Positions 51,866 through 61,064 of a stretch of DNA of 64,000 nucleotides are shown here, piece after piece. The stretch spans positions 124,001-188,000 of the forward strand of contig JAFSPA010000006.1 of NCBI GenBank assembly GCA_017443145.1, read 5' to 3'. Made by a program: the position numbers and the translations under genes. Numbering within the stretch: position 1 is the first letter of the stretch; each line of letters begins with the position of its first letter. Source of the stretch: Paludibacteraceae bacterium (lineage in GTDB: Bacteria; Bacteroidota; Bacteroidia; Bacteroidales; Paludibacteraceae). The notes under the pieces were generated by a model. That model searched no databases and had not been told where the DNA came from. It saw nothing but the letters and a program-made list of their open reading frames with translations.

Positions 51866-52347
51866 TGGATAAGATACGTATAATGCGTTGTGAGCGTAGT
51901 GTCGTCTATAGTAATTATAAAGTCTTCGTGAATAGGCAGAATGCGGCCGTTGTCTAAGAAGAGCAGTGTGTTAGCTGTTGTCTCGTCTACATGCTCGACA
52001 CGGCCTAAATCACCTTGGTCCTCATCAACAACGCGCAAGCCTGTTAAGTCCTGCCATGTAAGCGATGGGGTCTTCTCTTCTGCCGCATATTCGATAGACG
52101 TCCTTGCTCCAACTAATCGGTTTGCTGCTTGTTCGGTATCAACACCCTTGAGTTGCAGGAGTACGTCGTTGCCCTTACTGCGCCAATCAAGCACGCGGAA
52201 CGGCACTGGGATAGTGTCTAACTCAAGAATCACGAAGTCCGGATCGGCCTCAAAGAAAAGGTCATTGTCCAGTTGGCACTGCACTTCACCTGTAGTACCA
52301 TGAAGTTTACGAATATATCCTATCGGAACGAGGTTCATCTTAGTCAC
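51862..52347 (-). CDS. rimM: ribosome maturation factor RimM
   Basis: A 161-residue RimM. The N-terminal domain has VPIGYIRKLHGTTGEVQCQL, and the PRC-barrel C-terminal domain has WQDLTGLRVVDEDQGDLGRV and LLFLDNGRILPIHEDFI. It helps 30S 3' domain maturation with S19. It overlaps its neighbours by 4-8 bases. Confidence 0.96.
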   Translation of the reverse strand: MTKMNLVPIGYIRKLHGTTGEVQCQLDNDLFFEADPDFVILELDTIPVPFRVLDWRSKGNDVLLQLKGVDTEQAANRLVGARTSIEYAAEEKTPSLTWQDLTGLRVVDEDQGDLGRVEHVDETTANTLLFLDNGRILPIHEDFIITIDDTTLTTHYTYLIQ

Positions 52348-52822
52348 GTACTGTCAAGCGGTGGTTCGAATAAACGGTTGTATATTTGCGTAAAGCTTCT
52401 TTGCTCACACCTTTGGTTGGCGTACCATAACCGTGCGATACGTCGTATTGTTCGTCGCAAGTCGGGCACACGAGATAGAAGCCGTCTAAGCTACACGGCA
52501 CAGCACGTTTCTTGCAATGTGGACAGCATAAGTCAAACGCCGCATATTGCTGGTCTTGGGTTATATAAATGAGCACGCCCGAGTAGCCGTAATAATCGGT
52601 GCTGGTAAGCGGAATCGTTTGTCCGTGGAAGTGAAAACCGGCTCCATCCACAATCAATGCCTCACCCACATTCGCCGGTACAAAATGCACATACAGTCCC
52701 GCTTCTGTATTGATCGTCAGCTGGACGGGAGCCGTCGGCACGGAGCTTTTGATTGTAGTGTCCTCACAGCCTGTCAGACCGATAAGTGCCAAGATTAATA
52801 TGCCTACATATAGCCTCTTCAT
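52340..52822 (-). CDS. Rieske-like lipoprotein with altered ligands
   Basis: A 160-residue lipoprotein with signal peptide and lipobox Cys19 (LIGLTGC). The C-terminal domain resembles a Rieske fold: DLCCPHCKK (Cys99, Cys100, His102, Cys103), CPTC (Cys119, Cys122) and YDVSHGYGTPTKG. In a classical Rieske cluster the second pair would be C-x2-H; here it is Cys-x2-Cys. This could ligate iron in a rubredoxin-like way, zinc, or nothing. It follows the FKBP gene after one base. Confidence 0.75.
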   Translation of the reverse strand: MKRLYVGILILALIGLTGCEDTTIKSSVPTAPVQLTINTEAGLYVHFVPANVGEALIVDGAGFHFHGQTIPLTSTDYYGYSGVLIYITQDQQYAAFDLCCPHCKKRAVPCSLDGFYLVCPTCDEQYDVSHGYGTPTKGVSKEALRKYTTVYSNHRLTVRD

Positions 52823-52823
52823 C

Positions 52824-53303
52824 TTACTGCACGTCGCTCAAGTGAATAGTGAAAATTAGTGTCGAGTACGGCGGTATATAGGACGAAGTGCCCTCGGTAC
52901 CTTGTTCCTCATCCTTGTAGCCCAAGTCATATGGAATAAAGAGTTCAATATCGCCGTGACAATGGATTTTCTTTATGCCCTCGGCAAAGCCTACAATCAT
53001 TGAGCTCACGTTAAACGATGACGTACCGCCGTCAAAGCGCGCTCCGTTAATGAGCCGACCGGTATAGTCGCATGTAATCAGACTACTCTGCGACGGATGG
53101 GCATCGTGCGGATTCGGATCTGCAATAATGCGATATTGCAAACCAGAGTCTGTCACTTTGATATCCTTATTCGTCTTATTTTGCTCCAGCCATAATTGGT
53201 TCTGCGCTTTCCAGTCAAGCCAATCGTGTTTCTTACAACCGGTAGTTGTGAGCATCATACACAGCGCAAAAACGGCTGTTAGGAGGATTGTTACTTTCTT
53301 CAT
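52824..53303 (-). CDS. FKBP-type peptidyl-prolyl isomerase lipoprotein
   Basis: A 159-residue lipoprotein: signal peptide with lipobox Cys23, then an FKBP domain (SLITCDYTGRLINGARFDGG, VGFAEGIKKIHCHGDIELFI, PYDLGYKDE, IPPYSTLIFTIHL). It should act in the periplasm or outer leaflet as a folding helper. It is 8 bases after the M23 gene. Confidence 0.92.
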   Translation of the reverse strand: MKKVTILLTAVFALCMMLTTTGCKKHDWLDWKAQNQLWLEQNKTNKDIKVTDSGLQYRIIADPNPHDAHPSQSSLITCDYTGRLINGARFDGGTSSFNVSSMIVGFAEGIKKIHCHGDIELFIPYDLGYKDEEQGTEGTSSYIPPYSTLIFTIHLSDVQ

Positions 53304-53311
53304 ATTCGCTA

Positions 53312-54490
53312 TTATTTAGCAAGCCATACGCTTGGATTTTGTATTGTTTTGTCCTTCCACACTTGGAAGAAGAGTTCTGTTTTATTATCTTGCTCCGGGT
53401 CGGAGTAAATTGTTCCTATTTTCTGTTTTGCCACCACCTTATCGCCTTGTTTAACATTTAAGCGTGAGAGTCCTGCATAGACGGTGCGGTAGTTACCGTG
53501 CGCCACGATAACGGCATAGGAGCCGTTGGTCAGGAAGCAGCTGGTCACTTGTCCTTCGAACACGGCCCTTGCTCCGGCACCGGCAGTTGTCTGCATGTAC
53601 AAGCCTTTATTATCCACCGTCACATCTTTGTAAACAGGGTGTTGGTGCTTACCGAACTGCCCGCTGATAAAGCCTTTCTCTATCGGCCAAGGTAGGCGAC
53701 CTTTATTTTGCTCGAAGTTACCCGCTACGAGTTGTTGCTCTTTAGTTAAGGCTGTTTTTGCTTGTTCTTTGGCTTGTTTCTCGATGGTCTCGGAAATACG
53801 CTTATTGAGGTCATCTATCTTCTTCTGCTGTTTCTTGAGCTGTGCTGTCAACTCTTTCTCTTTCTTCTGCAAGTCCTTGAGCATTTGTTGCTGTTTGCGT
53901 TCGTCACGTGCCAAAGCCTCTTGCTCACGTTTCTGCGTCTTAAGGGCATGTTGCTTATCCGAGCGATGCTGCTCTAACTTGTTGTTCTGGGTGTTAATCT
54001 CCACTTTCACGCCTTCAATCTTCGCAGCCTGTTTATGCCGATAAGTCGCAAACTGTTGCAGATAGCGAATACGGCGAGCCAGTTGTTGGAAGTTCTCCGA
54101 CGAGAGTAAGAACAGTAGTGGCGATTGTTGCATTCTCGCGTAGTGTGACTCGCGAACAAAGCGCGCATAGTCGGCTTTAAGTGTAGAGAGTGTATTCTCC
54201 AGCGTATCGCGGCGTTTGCTTAGGGCCGTTATCTCGTCATCGATAGACGATATCTCTTTGCCGAGCGAGTTAATCAGTTTCTTCTGCGTCGCAATATTCT
54301 GGTTGATGAGCTGCAATTTGGTTACTGTAGCCGTCTCGTTTTTCTTTGTCTGCTTCAACATCTTATTGGTCTGCTCAATCTCTTGTTTGAGTTGACGTTG
54401 TTGTTTCTGCAAGTTCTTCACCGTATTATCTGCGGCATATAGTCCGCAGGATAACAGCAGCACTAAACAATATGTCAGTATTCGTTTCAT
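53312..54490 (-). CDS. EnvC-like M23 family murein hydrolase activator
   Basis: A 392-residue protein: signal peptide, a long coiled coil (about residues 22-260, with KLQLINQNIATQKKLI and repeated QKKEKELTAQLKKQQKKI), and a C-terminal LytM/M23 domain (GQFGKHQHPVYKDVT ... AHGNYRTVYAGLSRLNVKQG). The expected HxxxD and HxH zinc ligands are not intact (for example AHGNYRTVYAGL), as in EnvC and NlpD, so it is more likely an amidase activator than a peptidase. It is 3 bases after the DUF4292 gene. Confidence 0.88.
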   Translation of the reverse strand: MKRILTYCLVLLLSCGLYAADNTVKNLQKQQRQLKQEIEQTNKMLKQTKKNETATVTKLQLINQNIATQKKLINSLGKEISSIDDEITALSKRRDTLENTLSTLKADYARFVRESHYARMQQSPLLFLLSSENFQQLARRIRYLQQFATYRHKQAAKIEGVKVEINTQNNKLEQHRSDKQHALKTQKREQEALARDERKQQQMLKDLQKKEKELTAQLKKQQKKIDDLNKRISETIEKQAKEQAKTALTKEQQLVAGNFEQNKGRLPWPIEKGFISGQFGKHQHPVYKDVTVDNKGLYMQTTAGAGARAVFEGQVTSCFLTNGSYAVIVAHGNYRTVYAGLSRLNVKQGDKVVAKQKIGTIYSDPEQDNKTELFFQVWKDKTIQNPSVWLAK

Positions 54491-54493
54491 TCT

Positions 54494-55018
54494 TTAAAAG
54501 AAAGTGGCTATATACTTATATTTCTCCACATTGAGTCGTTTGATATTCTCTATCCCGTCATACAGCAAATCTCCGTACGTAAGGTTCAGCCGTATAGGAT
54601 GCCCTTTGTAGGAATAGGTCAGCGTCACTTGGTCTCCCTTCTGCGCATTCTCGCCCGACGCAAAAGTCTGCAGGTCGTTCCATCGTATCTTTGGCACAAT
54701 AGGCGTTGTTTTGGTCAGTTGCACCTTCGTATATTGGTGGTTCACCTTATCAATAGCTACTGCCTCTTGGGGTGTTATCTCCAGGCGAGCTATCTCCAGA
54801 GGCATCATCGGTCGAATAGAGATTATTATCAGCGAGTCACGCACCACTTGCATCGAGCAACCGACCGTATAACTCATCGAGTCCATCGCTAATGTCGCCG
54901 TGCAATTTGTGGCTTGTGCCGTTTGCCAAGTTGGACGAAGGGTAACCTGTCGCTTGCTTGCACATCCGCAGAGCAATACCACCGCCATCAATAATCCTAT
55001 TACCTTTTCACTTTTCAC
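54494..55018 (-). CDS. DUF4292 lipoprotein
   Basis: A 174-residue lipoprotein with lipobox Cys19 (VLLCGC) and a beta-rich domain matching DUF4292 (STLAMDSMSYTVGCSMQVVRD-type TLAMDSMSYTVGCSMQ, then LTYSYKGHPIRLNLTYGDL). LolA/LolB-like outer-membrane lipoprotein carriers have a similar fold; this is a family resemblance, not shown here. Its GTG start lies inside a 7-bp repeat (TGAAAAG) shared with the TPR gene's stop. Confidence 0.8.
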   Translation of the reverse strand: MKSEKVIGLLMAVVLLCGCASKRQVTLRPTWQTAQATNCTATLAMDSMSYTVGCSMQVVRDSLIIISIRPMMPLEIARLEITPQEAVAIDKVNHQYTKVQLTKTTPIVPKIRWNDLQTFASGENAQKGDQVTLTYSYKGHPIRLNLTYGDLLYDGIENIKRLNVEKYKYIATFF

Positions 55019-55030
55019 CTCTCACCTCTT
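55004..55030. repeat. 7-bp tandem repeat at a gene junction
   Basis: CTTTTCA twice, CCTCTCA, then CCTCTTT. On the minus strand it reads GTGAAAAGTGAAAAGG and carries the TPR gene's stop (TGA) and the GTG start of the DUF4292 gene. Confidence 0.75.
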
Positions 55031-56027
55031 TTAGATGTTCTACTACCACCTCTTTCACTTCGTCGCGTCGCGCTTTCTCTAAAGCTTTCTTCAGATAGAA
55101 CTCCGCTAACGTATTCTGTCCTTTTAGGTATAGTATCCAAGCGTACGTATCCAAGAACACCGCATTGTCAGGCTCGGCTTGTATAGTGGTTGCACTCATT
55201 TTCTCTGCGCGAGACAAGTCACCGCCATGCGTTGCCATGCCATATGCATAGTTATTGATTGCCGTTAAGTTTTTCGGCCACAGGTACATCGCAATCTCGT
55301 AGTACATATACGCTTGCTGTATCTGCCCGATATTCATGAGCGAATCGGCATCATACGTAATAAGATGGCTCACGTAGTACGCACAGTACGGCACCATCTT
55401 AATCTGCTCATATTCCACTCCCGACAAAGGCATTAGCTTGGCAATACGCCGCGATAGTTCAAACACCTGTTGGTCTTCGCCCAAGTGGGCGTGTATATCC
55501 GCTCGGAATAGCAGGAAGTTGAGCGATTCGGGGTCTTTCTCCAAGTAACGGTCTAGCTCTGCCACTGCCTGTTTACCCTTACCCTGACCGATATAAATGC
55601 GGTATCTATTCAGCGCACTGGTGGACGTGTAACCGTTGTAGCTGTCTATTTTTTCTTGCACTTTGAGAGCTTGTTTCCACTGCGCCGAGTCCAGGAGGTA
55701 GTCCAAATAATGTTCTCCGTGCTCGCCGGGCGACAGCTCGTAGGCTTTCTTGAAATAGGCTACTGCCTGATCCGTCTTATCCACCGCGTAATACAGGGCA
55801 CCCAATCGGTCGTTCACCAACGCATCGTTGGGGTTTATCTGCGCGCAGAAGTCAAACAGCAGTAAGGCCCGAGGATAATCATGTTGCTCATCGGCATGCT
55901 GTGCTGCATAGTAATAGTACAGGAATTGTTGTTCCTGCTCCACCGACATCGCCGGAGCGGTTTTCTTAGCAGATAGCGGCATTGCCACTAATAGGCCCAG
56001 CAATATGTTTAACGTCCACAATCTCAT
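55008..56027 (-). CDS. tetratricopeptide repeat protein
   Basis: A 339-residue protein with signal peptide ([20 protein letters not shown]). TPR units are seen: [60 protein letters not shown] and later [20 protein letters not shown]. The last gives an A-type motif [23 protein letters not shown]. It is between dut (4-base overlap) and DUF4292 (11-base overlap), a common Bacteroidetes order. Its partner is unknown. Confidence 0.88.
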   Translation of the reverse strand: MRLWTLNILLGLLVAMPLSAKKTAPAMSVEQEQQFLYYYYAAQHADEQHDYPRALLLFDFCAQINPNDALVNDRLGALYYAVDKTDQAVAYFKKAYELSPGEHGEHYLDYLLDSAQWKQALKVQEKIDSYNGYTSTSALNRYRIYIGQGKGKQAVAELDRYLEKDPESLNFLLFRADIHAHLGEDQQVFELSRRIAKLMPLSGVEYEQIKMVPYCAYYVSHLITYDADSLMNIGQIQQAYMYYEIAMYLWPKNLTAINNYAYGMATHGGDLSRAEKMSATTIQAEPDNAVFLDTYAWILYLKGQNTLAEFYLKKALEKARRDEVKEVVVEHLKEVRGEK

Positions 56028-56458
56028 TTACGACCAGAGTGTCCGAATCCACCGGCCCCACGTTCTGTTTCATCGAGTACTTCCACTTGCTCGACTTCGG
56101 CATGCTCATGACGCGCAATCACCATCTGGCATACGCGTTCGCCGGGTTCTATTGTCTGCGGTTCGCCTGAAAGGTTTATCAGGATTACTCCTACTTCGCC
56201 GCGGTAATCGGAGTCCACTGTTCCCGGAGTGTTGAGCACGGTCAGGCCTCGCTTGAGTGCCAAGCCGCTGCGCGGACGAATCTGCGCCTCGTAACCTACC
56301 GGCATTTGAATGAACAGACCTGTAGGTATCAAACAACGCTCCATCGGTTGCAGCGTGATTGGTTCGCTAATATTACAACGCAGGTCCATACCTGCTGCTT
56401 GTTCGCTCTCGTATTTGGGCAGCGGATTGCTGCTTTTATTAACAATCTTGAGTATCAT
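56024..56458 (-). CDS. dut: dUTP diphosphatase
   Basis: A 144-residue dUTPase trimer subunit: [11 protein letters not shown] (motif 1), [20 protein letters not shown] (motif 2-3), [27 protein letters not shown], and the P-loop-like [12 protein letters not shown] (motif 5). It removes dUTP and supplies dUMP. It is two bases after the lipid kinase gene. Confidence 0.97.
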   Translation of the reverse strand: MILKIVNKSSNPLPKYESEQAAGMDLRCNISEPITLQPMERCLIPTGLFIQMPVGYEAQIRPRSGLALKRGLTVLNTPGTVDSDYRGEVGVILINLSGEPQTIEPGERVCQMVIARHEHAEVEQVEVLDETERGAGGFGHSGRK

Positions 56459-56460
56459 GA

Positions 56461-57348
56461 TTAAAAACGTTTTTCAACTAACACTCGCAGTCCGTCGGAG
56501 ACGATTTGTATATGTATATCTTTATCCATCTTCACCGGGTCACCATCGATATGGAAAGGCGATTCGTTCTCGCGGTAGAGCATGATATCTTTTGCTTTAA
56601 CGGTATCCATAAACAGGCTGCTGCTGATACTCTTCGTAAACAGGCGGACTGCCAACCCGGGAGCACCGAGTAATGCTGACGAAGACATAATACATATATC
56701 CATCAAACCGTCCTGCATGCTGGCCTGCGGAGCAATATACGCATCGTTGCCCCACTGATTCGCGTTCGCAAAAGTAATCAAAAATGCCTTGTGCGTCAAG
56801 TCAATTCCCTCGCCTACAATATGATACGTCTCCGGATCGTACGTAAACACATCCTTCACAATGTTCTGTAGATACGTACTAAAACCGCGTTTACCTGCTA
56901 CGGCAAAACGATCCGCAATATGCGCATCAAAACCTACACCACATGTCGTCACGAACATCTTATCGTTCGCCAAGCCGTAGTCCACGCGAATCGGTTCGCT
57001 GTGGTTGAGCATCTGGATAGCGCGAGTAGTGTTCATCGGTATATGTAGGTGTCGTGCGAAGCCGTTTCCGCTGCCCACAGGTATCACACCCAGAGCTGTT
57101 TCGGTATCGCGCAGACCACGTGCTACTTCGTTCACCGTGCCATCACCGCCAACTGCCACAACGGCTTCAAAGCCCATAACAGCAAACTGCCGGGCTAATT
57201 CGGTTGCATGCCCTGCATACTCCGTGAATACGATGTTCGGCAACCATTGAGTACGGTCTAACTCTTTGTCAATTAACTTAGGCATCTTACGACGTGCCGA
57301 AGTCTGGCCGCCGGAAATAGGATTGATAATAAAGGCTATATTCTTCAT
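56461..57348 (-). CDS. diacylglycerol/lipid kinase family protein
   Basis: A 295-residue YegS/DagK-like lipid kinase: [56 protein letters not shown] and [20 protein letters not shown]. The glycine-rich nucleotide site and Mg residues are present. It likely phosphorylates a membrane lipid; the exact lipid is unknown. It is 21 bases after argS. Confidence 0.93.
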   Translation of the reverse strand: MKNIAFIINPISGGQTSARRKMPKLIDKELDRTQWLPNIVFTEYAGHATELARQFAVMGFEAVVAVGGDGTVNEVARGLRDTETALGVIPVGSGNGFARHLHIPMNTTRAIQMLNHSEPIRVDYGLANDKMFVTTCGVGFDAHIADRFAVAGKRGFSTYLQNIVKDVFTYDPETYHIVGEGIDLTHKAFLITFANANQWGNDAYIAPQASMQDGLMDICIMSSSALLGAPGLAVRLFTKSISSSLFMDTVKAKDIMLYRENESPFHIDGDPVKMDKDIHIQIVSDGLRVLVEKRF

Positions 57349-57369
57349 GACATATAAATTTTAGCTGGT

Positions 57370-59157
57370 TTACATTCTATCCGGCACCTCGATACCGAGC
57401 AAGTTCATTGCCGAGCGAATGACTTTTGCCACGTTCTTGGCAAGCAAGAGACGCAAAGCGCGTTTGGCAGCGTCAGGTTCGTTAAGGATTGTCAAGTCGT
57501 GGTAGAACGAGTTGAAGTCACACGCAAGCGCATAGGCATAGTTACATATTACTGCCGGTGAGAAATCGTCTCCCGCTTGGCGCACGATTGACGGATATTC
57601 GGTCAAGCGCTGAATAAGTGCGTGCTCTTTGTCCTCAAGGGTTCGGGATTCCGGAACATCGGTATTTGGGGATTCCGACGCGGCTTTACGGAGCACGCTT
57701 TGGATGCGAGCGTAAGTATATTGGATAAACGGACCTGTGTTGCCGTTGAAGTCGATGGACTCTTCGGGATTGAAGAGCATGTTCTTACGCGGATCCACTT
57801 TAAGGATAAAGTATTTGAGTGCTCCGAGTCCCACTTTGCGGGCAATCTCGTTCGCCTCCGCTTCGGTGATACCTTGCAAGGTATTGACTTTGTCCTTACT
57901 TATCTCTCGCGCATCCTCAACCATTTTATCCATTAAGTCATCGGCATCAACAACCGTTCCTTCGCGGGACTTCATTTTGCCGTTCGGCAGTTCGACCATG
58001 CCGTAAGAGAAATGCACTAACTCTTTGCCAAACGGGAAGCCGAGACGATCAAGAAGGATAGAAAGCACTTTGAAGTGATACTCTTGTTCGTTACCTACGA
58101 CATAAACCATTTTGTCTATCGGATAGTCCTGGAAGCGAAGCTTAGCTGTACCGATATCCTGCGTCATATAGACGGACGTGCCATCCGAACGGAGGAGCAG
58201 TTTTTCGTCCAGACCGTCTTTGGTCAAGTCCGCCCAAACAGAGCCATCTTCGCGACGATAGAACTGTCCCGCAGCAAGACCTTTTTCCACTTCGGACTTG
58301 CCTTCGAGGTAGGTATTGGACTCATAGTAAATCTTATCGAAAGCAACGCCCAACCGTTTGTAAGTCTCGTCAAAACCGGCATAAACCCAGCTGTTCATTT
58401 TCGCCCACAGGTCGCGCACTTCGTTGTCGCCTTGTTCCCATTTAAGCAGCATTTCTTGCGCTTCTTTCATGAGCGGGGCTTCGCGTTTGGCGGTTTCCTC
58501 GTCCGTGCCGTTAGCAACCATTTCGGCTACTTGCTTGCGATATTCCTTATCAAAACGCACATAGTAATCGCCGATGAGATGGTCGCCTTTCTTGCCGCTT
58601 GATTCAGGTGTTTCGCCGTTACCGAATTTCTGCCAAGCGAGCATGGACTTGCAAATATGTATGCCTCGGTCGTTGACGATATTGGTTTTGACCACTTTCC
58701 AGCCGTTGGCTTCTTGTATCTGGGCGATAGACCATCCGAGCAGGTTATTGCGCACATGGCCTAAATGAAGCGGTTTATTGGTGTTGGGCGAAGAGTATTC
58801 GACCATCATCAGTTGGTTGCGAGCCGGCTGCTTGCCATAGTTTTCATCGGCATCAATGGCTTCAAGTTGTTTAATCCAGAAGGCATCGTTGATAACGAGG
58901 TTGAGGAAGCCTTGCACGGCGTTGTATTTAGCTATTAACTGTGAGCTGTCAGCTTTCAGCTTCTCACCTATTTCCGCAGCGACTTGCGCTGGTGCTTTGC
59001 GTGCGGCTTTCACGAACGGAAAGACGACAAGGGTGATATTGCCTTCAAACTCCGGACGAGTCTTCTGCAACTGAATCATCGAGTCAGCGGCTTCAATCCC
59101 GTATAACTCTTTAACTGCAGCTTTGACTTGCTGCGATAATATGCTTTCTAATGTCAT
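57370..59157 (-). CDS. argS: arginine--tRNA ligase
   Basis: A 595-residue class I synthetase. The HIGH motif is SSPNTNKPLHLGHVRNN; the KMSKS region reads NGKMKSREGTVVDADDL; the Arg-tRNA anticodon-binding C-terminus has ALACDFNSFYHDLTILN and LGIEVPDRM. The N-terminal additional domain holds an SSQLIAKYN stretch encoded by a 7-bp repeat. It overlaps pepP by four bases. Confidence 0.97.
   Translation of the reverse strand: MTLESILSQQVKAAVKELYGIEAADSMIQLQKTRPEFEGNITLVVFPFVKAARKAPAQVAAEIGEKLKADSSQLIAKYNAVQGFLNLVINDAFWIKQLEAIDADENYGKQPARNQLMMVEYSSPNTNKPLHLGHVRNNLLGWSIAQIQEANGWKVVKTNIVNDRGIHICKSMLAWQKFGNGETPESSGKKGDHLIGDYYVRFDKEYRKQVAEMVANGTDEETAKREAPLMKEAQEMLLKWEQGDNEVRDLWAKMNSWVYAGFDETYKRLGVAFDKIYYESNTYLEGKSEVEKGLAAGQFYRREDGSVWADLTKDGLDEKLLLRSDGTSVYMTQDIGTAKLRFQDYPIDKMVYVVGNEQEYHFKVLSILLDRLGFPFGKELVHFSYGMVELPNGKMKSREGTVVDADDLMDKMVEDAREISKDKVNTLQGITEAEANEIARKVGLGALKYFILKVDPRKNMLFNPEESIDFNGNTGPFIQYTYARIQSVLRKAASESPNTDVPESRTLEDKEHALIQRLTEYPSIVRQAGDDFSPAVICNYAYALACDFNSFYHDLTILNEPDAAKRALRLLLAKNVAKVIRSAMNLLGIEVPDRM
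58943..58963. repeat. 7-bp tandem repeat inside argS
   Basis: GAGCTGT, CAGCTTT, CAGCTTC on the plus strand (minus: GAAGCTGAAAGCTGACAGC). It encodes EKLKADSSQL in the N-terminal domain. Copies are imperfect. Confidence 0.6.
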
Positions 59158-60950
59158 AATGCCTTACATTTTTCTGCCAAGTACGCTTTCTCGGCTTCGT
59201 TCAATCGTGGTGAAACGGATTCGTACACGCGAGCATGGTATGCGTTTATCCACGCTATCTCGTCGGCTGTGAGCATGGACAAGTCCATGAGTCGTTTGTC
59301 GTAGAAGCAAAGGGTGATGGTTTCAAACTCGTAGTATGTCTCGCCTGTGGTACGCGGGAAATCACCTGCCGGCACGCAGACCACGAGATTCTCGGTACGT
59401 ATTCCATATTCGTTCGTGCGATAGATGCCCGGTTCGTCAGAGAAGACGTTTCCTTCACGCATCGGGTTGGTGTTATTGTCGGTACGGATATTTGCCGGTC
59501 CTTCGTGGCAGCCCATGAAATGGCCGACTCCGTGACCTGTTCCGTGACCGTATGTGATACCTTCCGCCCACATATACTGGTGCGCCAACACATCGAGCTG
59601 GTTACCGCGAGTACCTTTCGGGAAACGGGCTTTGGCGAGAGCGATATGGCCTTTGAGCACTAAGGTAAAGTCGTGCTTTACGGAAGCAGGAATAGCTTTC
59701 TCGTCGCCGATCCAGACAGTACGAGTAATATCGGTTGTACCGTCGAGGTATTGTCCGCCGGAATCGAGCAGCAAGACACCATTTCCTTCTATCTTCGCGC
59801 ACTCTTCAGGCGTTGCGTGGTAGTGCACAATCGCGCCGTTACCTTTCCAACCGGCGATCGTGCAGAAACTCTCGTCGGTGAAGTTCTTGCCCATTGCGCG
59901 GAACTCGTGCAACTTGTCTGCCAGTGTTATCTCTGTCTGCGGGTTTTTCATCGCTTCGTTCTCAAGCCACATGAAGAAACGTGTCAGCGCCACCGCATCA
60001 ACTTTCATAGCTTCACGTTCGCCGTTCAGTTCGATTTCGTTCTTGACGGACATCATCACTTGCAGCGGACTTGGTGAAGCGTTCACTTTGCGGCTGATAG
60101 CGGGATTGATGGCCTCGTAGAGTGCTTCGTTCACACGGTTGCCGTCGAAGAGTACGCCTTTGGCTTGGAGATTGTTCAAGTACGGGAACACTTCTTCGTA
60201 ACCGGCAAGCGAGATGCCTTTTTGTTGCAGTTCGGCAGCAGAGGTTGCGCTTATCTTGCGCTGGTCTATGAAGAGTGTGCATTTGTTTGCCTCGACGACG
60301 ACATAACTGATGACGCAGGGTGTGTAATCAACATCTTTGCCACGTATATTCAGTAGCCAGCCTATTTCGTCTAACTCGGCAACGACAGCCGCATCGCAAC
60401 GCTTCTTGGCTAAGGCTTCGCGGACACGTTGGAGTTTGGCGGGAACGCTTTCGCCGGCAAACTTGTCGTCGTAGATATACAGCGGGAACATCGGAATCTC
60501 GGGTCTGTTTTCCGTCCAAATAGGGCGAATCAGGTCCACAGAGACTAAGCCTATTCCTCCATCTTCCAACTCTTCGCGCAGTTTCTTGTAGCCGTTAACA
60601 GAATACATCTCGGGATTAACGCCGACTTTTGCTCCTTCGCCTAAAGCTTGCAGCCAGGCAGGGATAGTCGGGCAATCTACGTCGGACTCGCGCATCAACT
60701 CAACCGTTGTTCCGGCAAGTTCTGCTTCGGCCTGCAGGTAATAGCGGCTATCGGTCCAAAGCAAAGCTTTGTCCATTGTCACGACAGCGGTTCCCGTTTC
60801 TCCGAGGAAGCCGGTTATCCAACTCATCTCCATCCAGTGCGGAGCCATATATTCCGAGGCGTGGGGATCGGTTCCCGGCACGATATATGCCGCCAGTTTA
60901 TGTTCTTTCATCAGCGCTCTCAGCGCCGCCAAACGTTCAGTTACTGTCAT
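59154..60950 (-). CDS. pepP: Xaa-Pro aminopeptidase (aminopeptidase P family)
   Basis: A 598-residue M24 metallopeptidase. The creatinase-like N-terminus has AAYIVPGTDPHASEYMAPHW. The pita-bread domain has metal ligands LLDSGGQYLDGTTDITRT (Asp pair), YGHGTGHGVGHFMGCHEGP (His) and EPGIYRTNEYGIRTENLV (Glu). It should release an N-terminal residue before proline in the cytosol. ATG at 60950 is chosen because the promoter at 60970-61001 lies upstream of it; the longer frame to 61022 starts before the promoter. It heads a 12-gene run. Confidence 0.93.
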   Translation of the reverse strand: MTVTERLAALRALMKEHKLAAYIVPGTDPHASEYMAPHWMEMSWITGFLGETGTAVVTMDKALLWTDSRYYLQAEAELAGTTVELMRESDVDCPTIPAWLQALGEGAKVGVNPEMYSVNGYKKLREELEDGGIGLVSVDLIRPIWTENRPEIPMFPLYIYDDKFAGESVPAKLQRVREALAKKRCDAAVVAELDEIGWLLNIRGKDVDYTPCVISYVVVEANKCTLFIDQRKISATSAAELQQKGISLAGYEEVFPYLNNLQAKGVLFDGNRVNEALYEAINPAISRKVNASPSPLQVMMSVKNEIELNGEREAMKVDAVALTRFFMWLENEAMKNPQTEITLADKLHEFRAMGKNFTDESFCTIAGWKGNGAIVHYHATPEECAKIEGNGVLLLDSGGQYLDGTTDITRTVWIGDEKAIPASVKHDFTLVLKGHIALAKARFPKGTRGNQLDVLAHQYMWAEGITYGHGTGHGVGHFMGCHEGPANIRTDNNTNPMREGNVFSDEPGIYRTNEYGIRTENLVVCVPAGDFPRTTGETYYEFETITLCFYDKRLMDLSMLTADEIAWINAYHARVYESVSPRLNEAEKAYLAEKCKAL

Positions 60951-60969
60951 ATTCACACAAATTAGCGCG

Positions 60970-61001
60970 CAAAGGTACGACTTTTTTTGCATATATGCAA
61001 A
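60970..61001 (-). promoter_or_regulatory. promoter of the pepP-argS run
   Basis: On the minus strand TTTG (60998-61001), 20-base spacer, TACCTTTG (60970-60977), about 20 bases before the pepP ATG. With gaps of 21 bases or fewer it may drive genes down to 49645. Confidence 0.8.
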
Positions 61002-61010
61002 TATTTGCAT

Positions 61011-61044
61011 AAAAAAGTGCAACTTTCGTGAAAAAGCTGCACTT
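61011..61044 (-). terminator. terminator of the LRR protein gene
   Basis: On the minus strand AAGTGCAGCTTT and AAAGTTGCACTT form a 12-bp stem (one G-U), 6-base loop, then a T run. It ends about 10 bases before the pepP promoter. Confidence 0.85.
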
Positions 61045-61064
61045 TTCTCGCTAAACCTTAACCA

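Noticed and set aside
60951..61022. In-frame N-terminal extension of pepP.
   Set aside because: It spans the promoter at 60970-61001; the aminopeptidase fold starts just after 60950.
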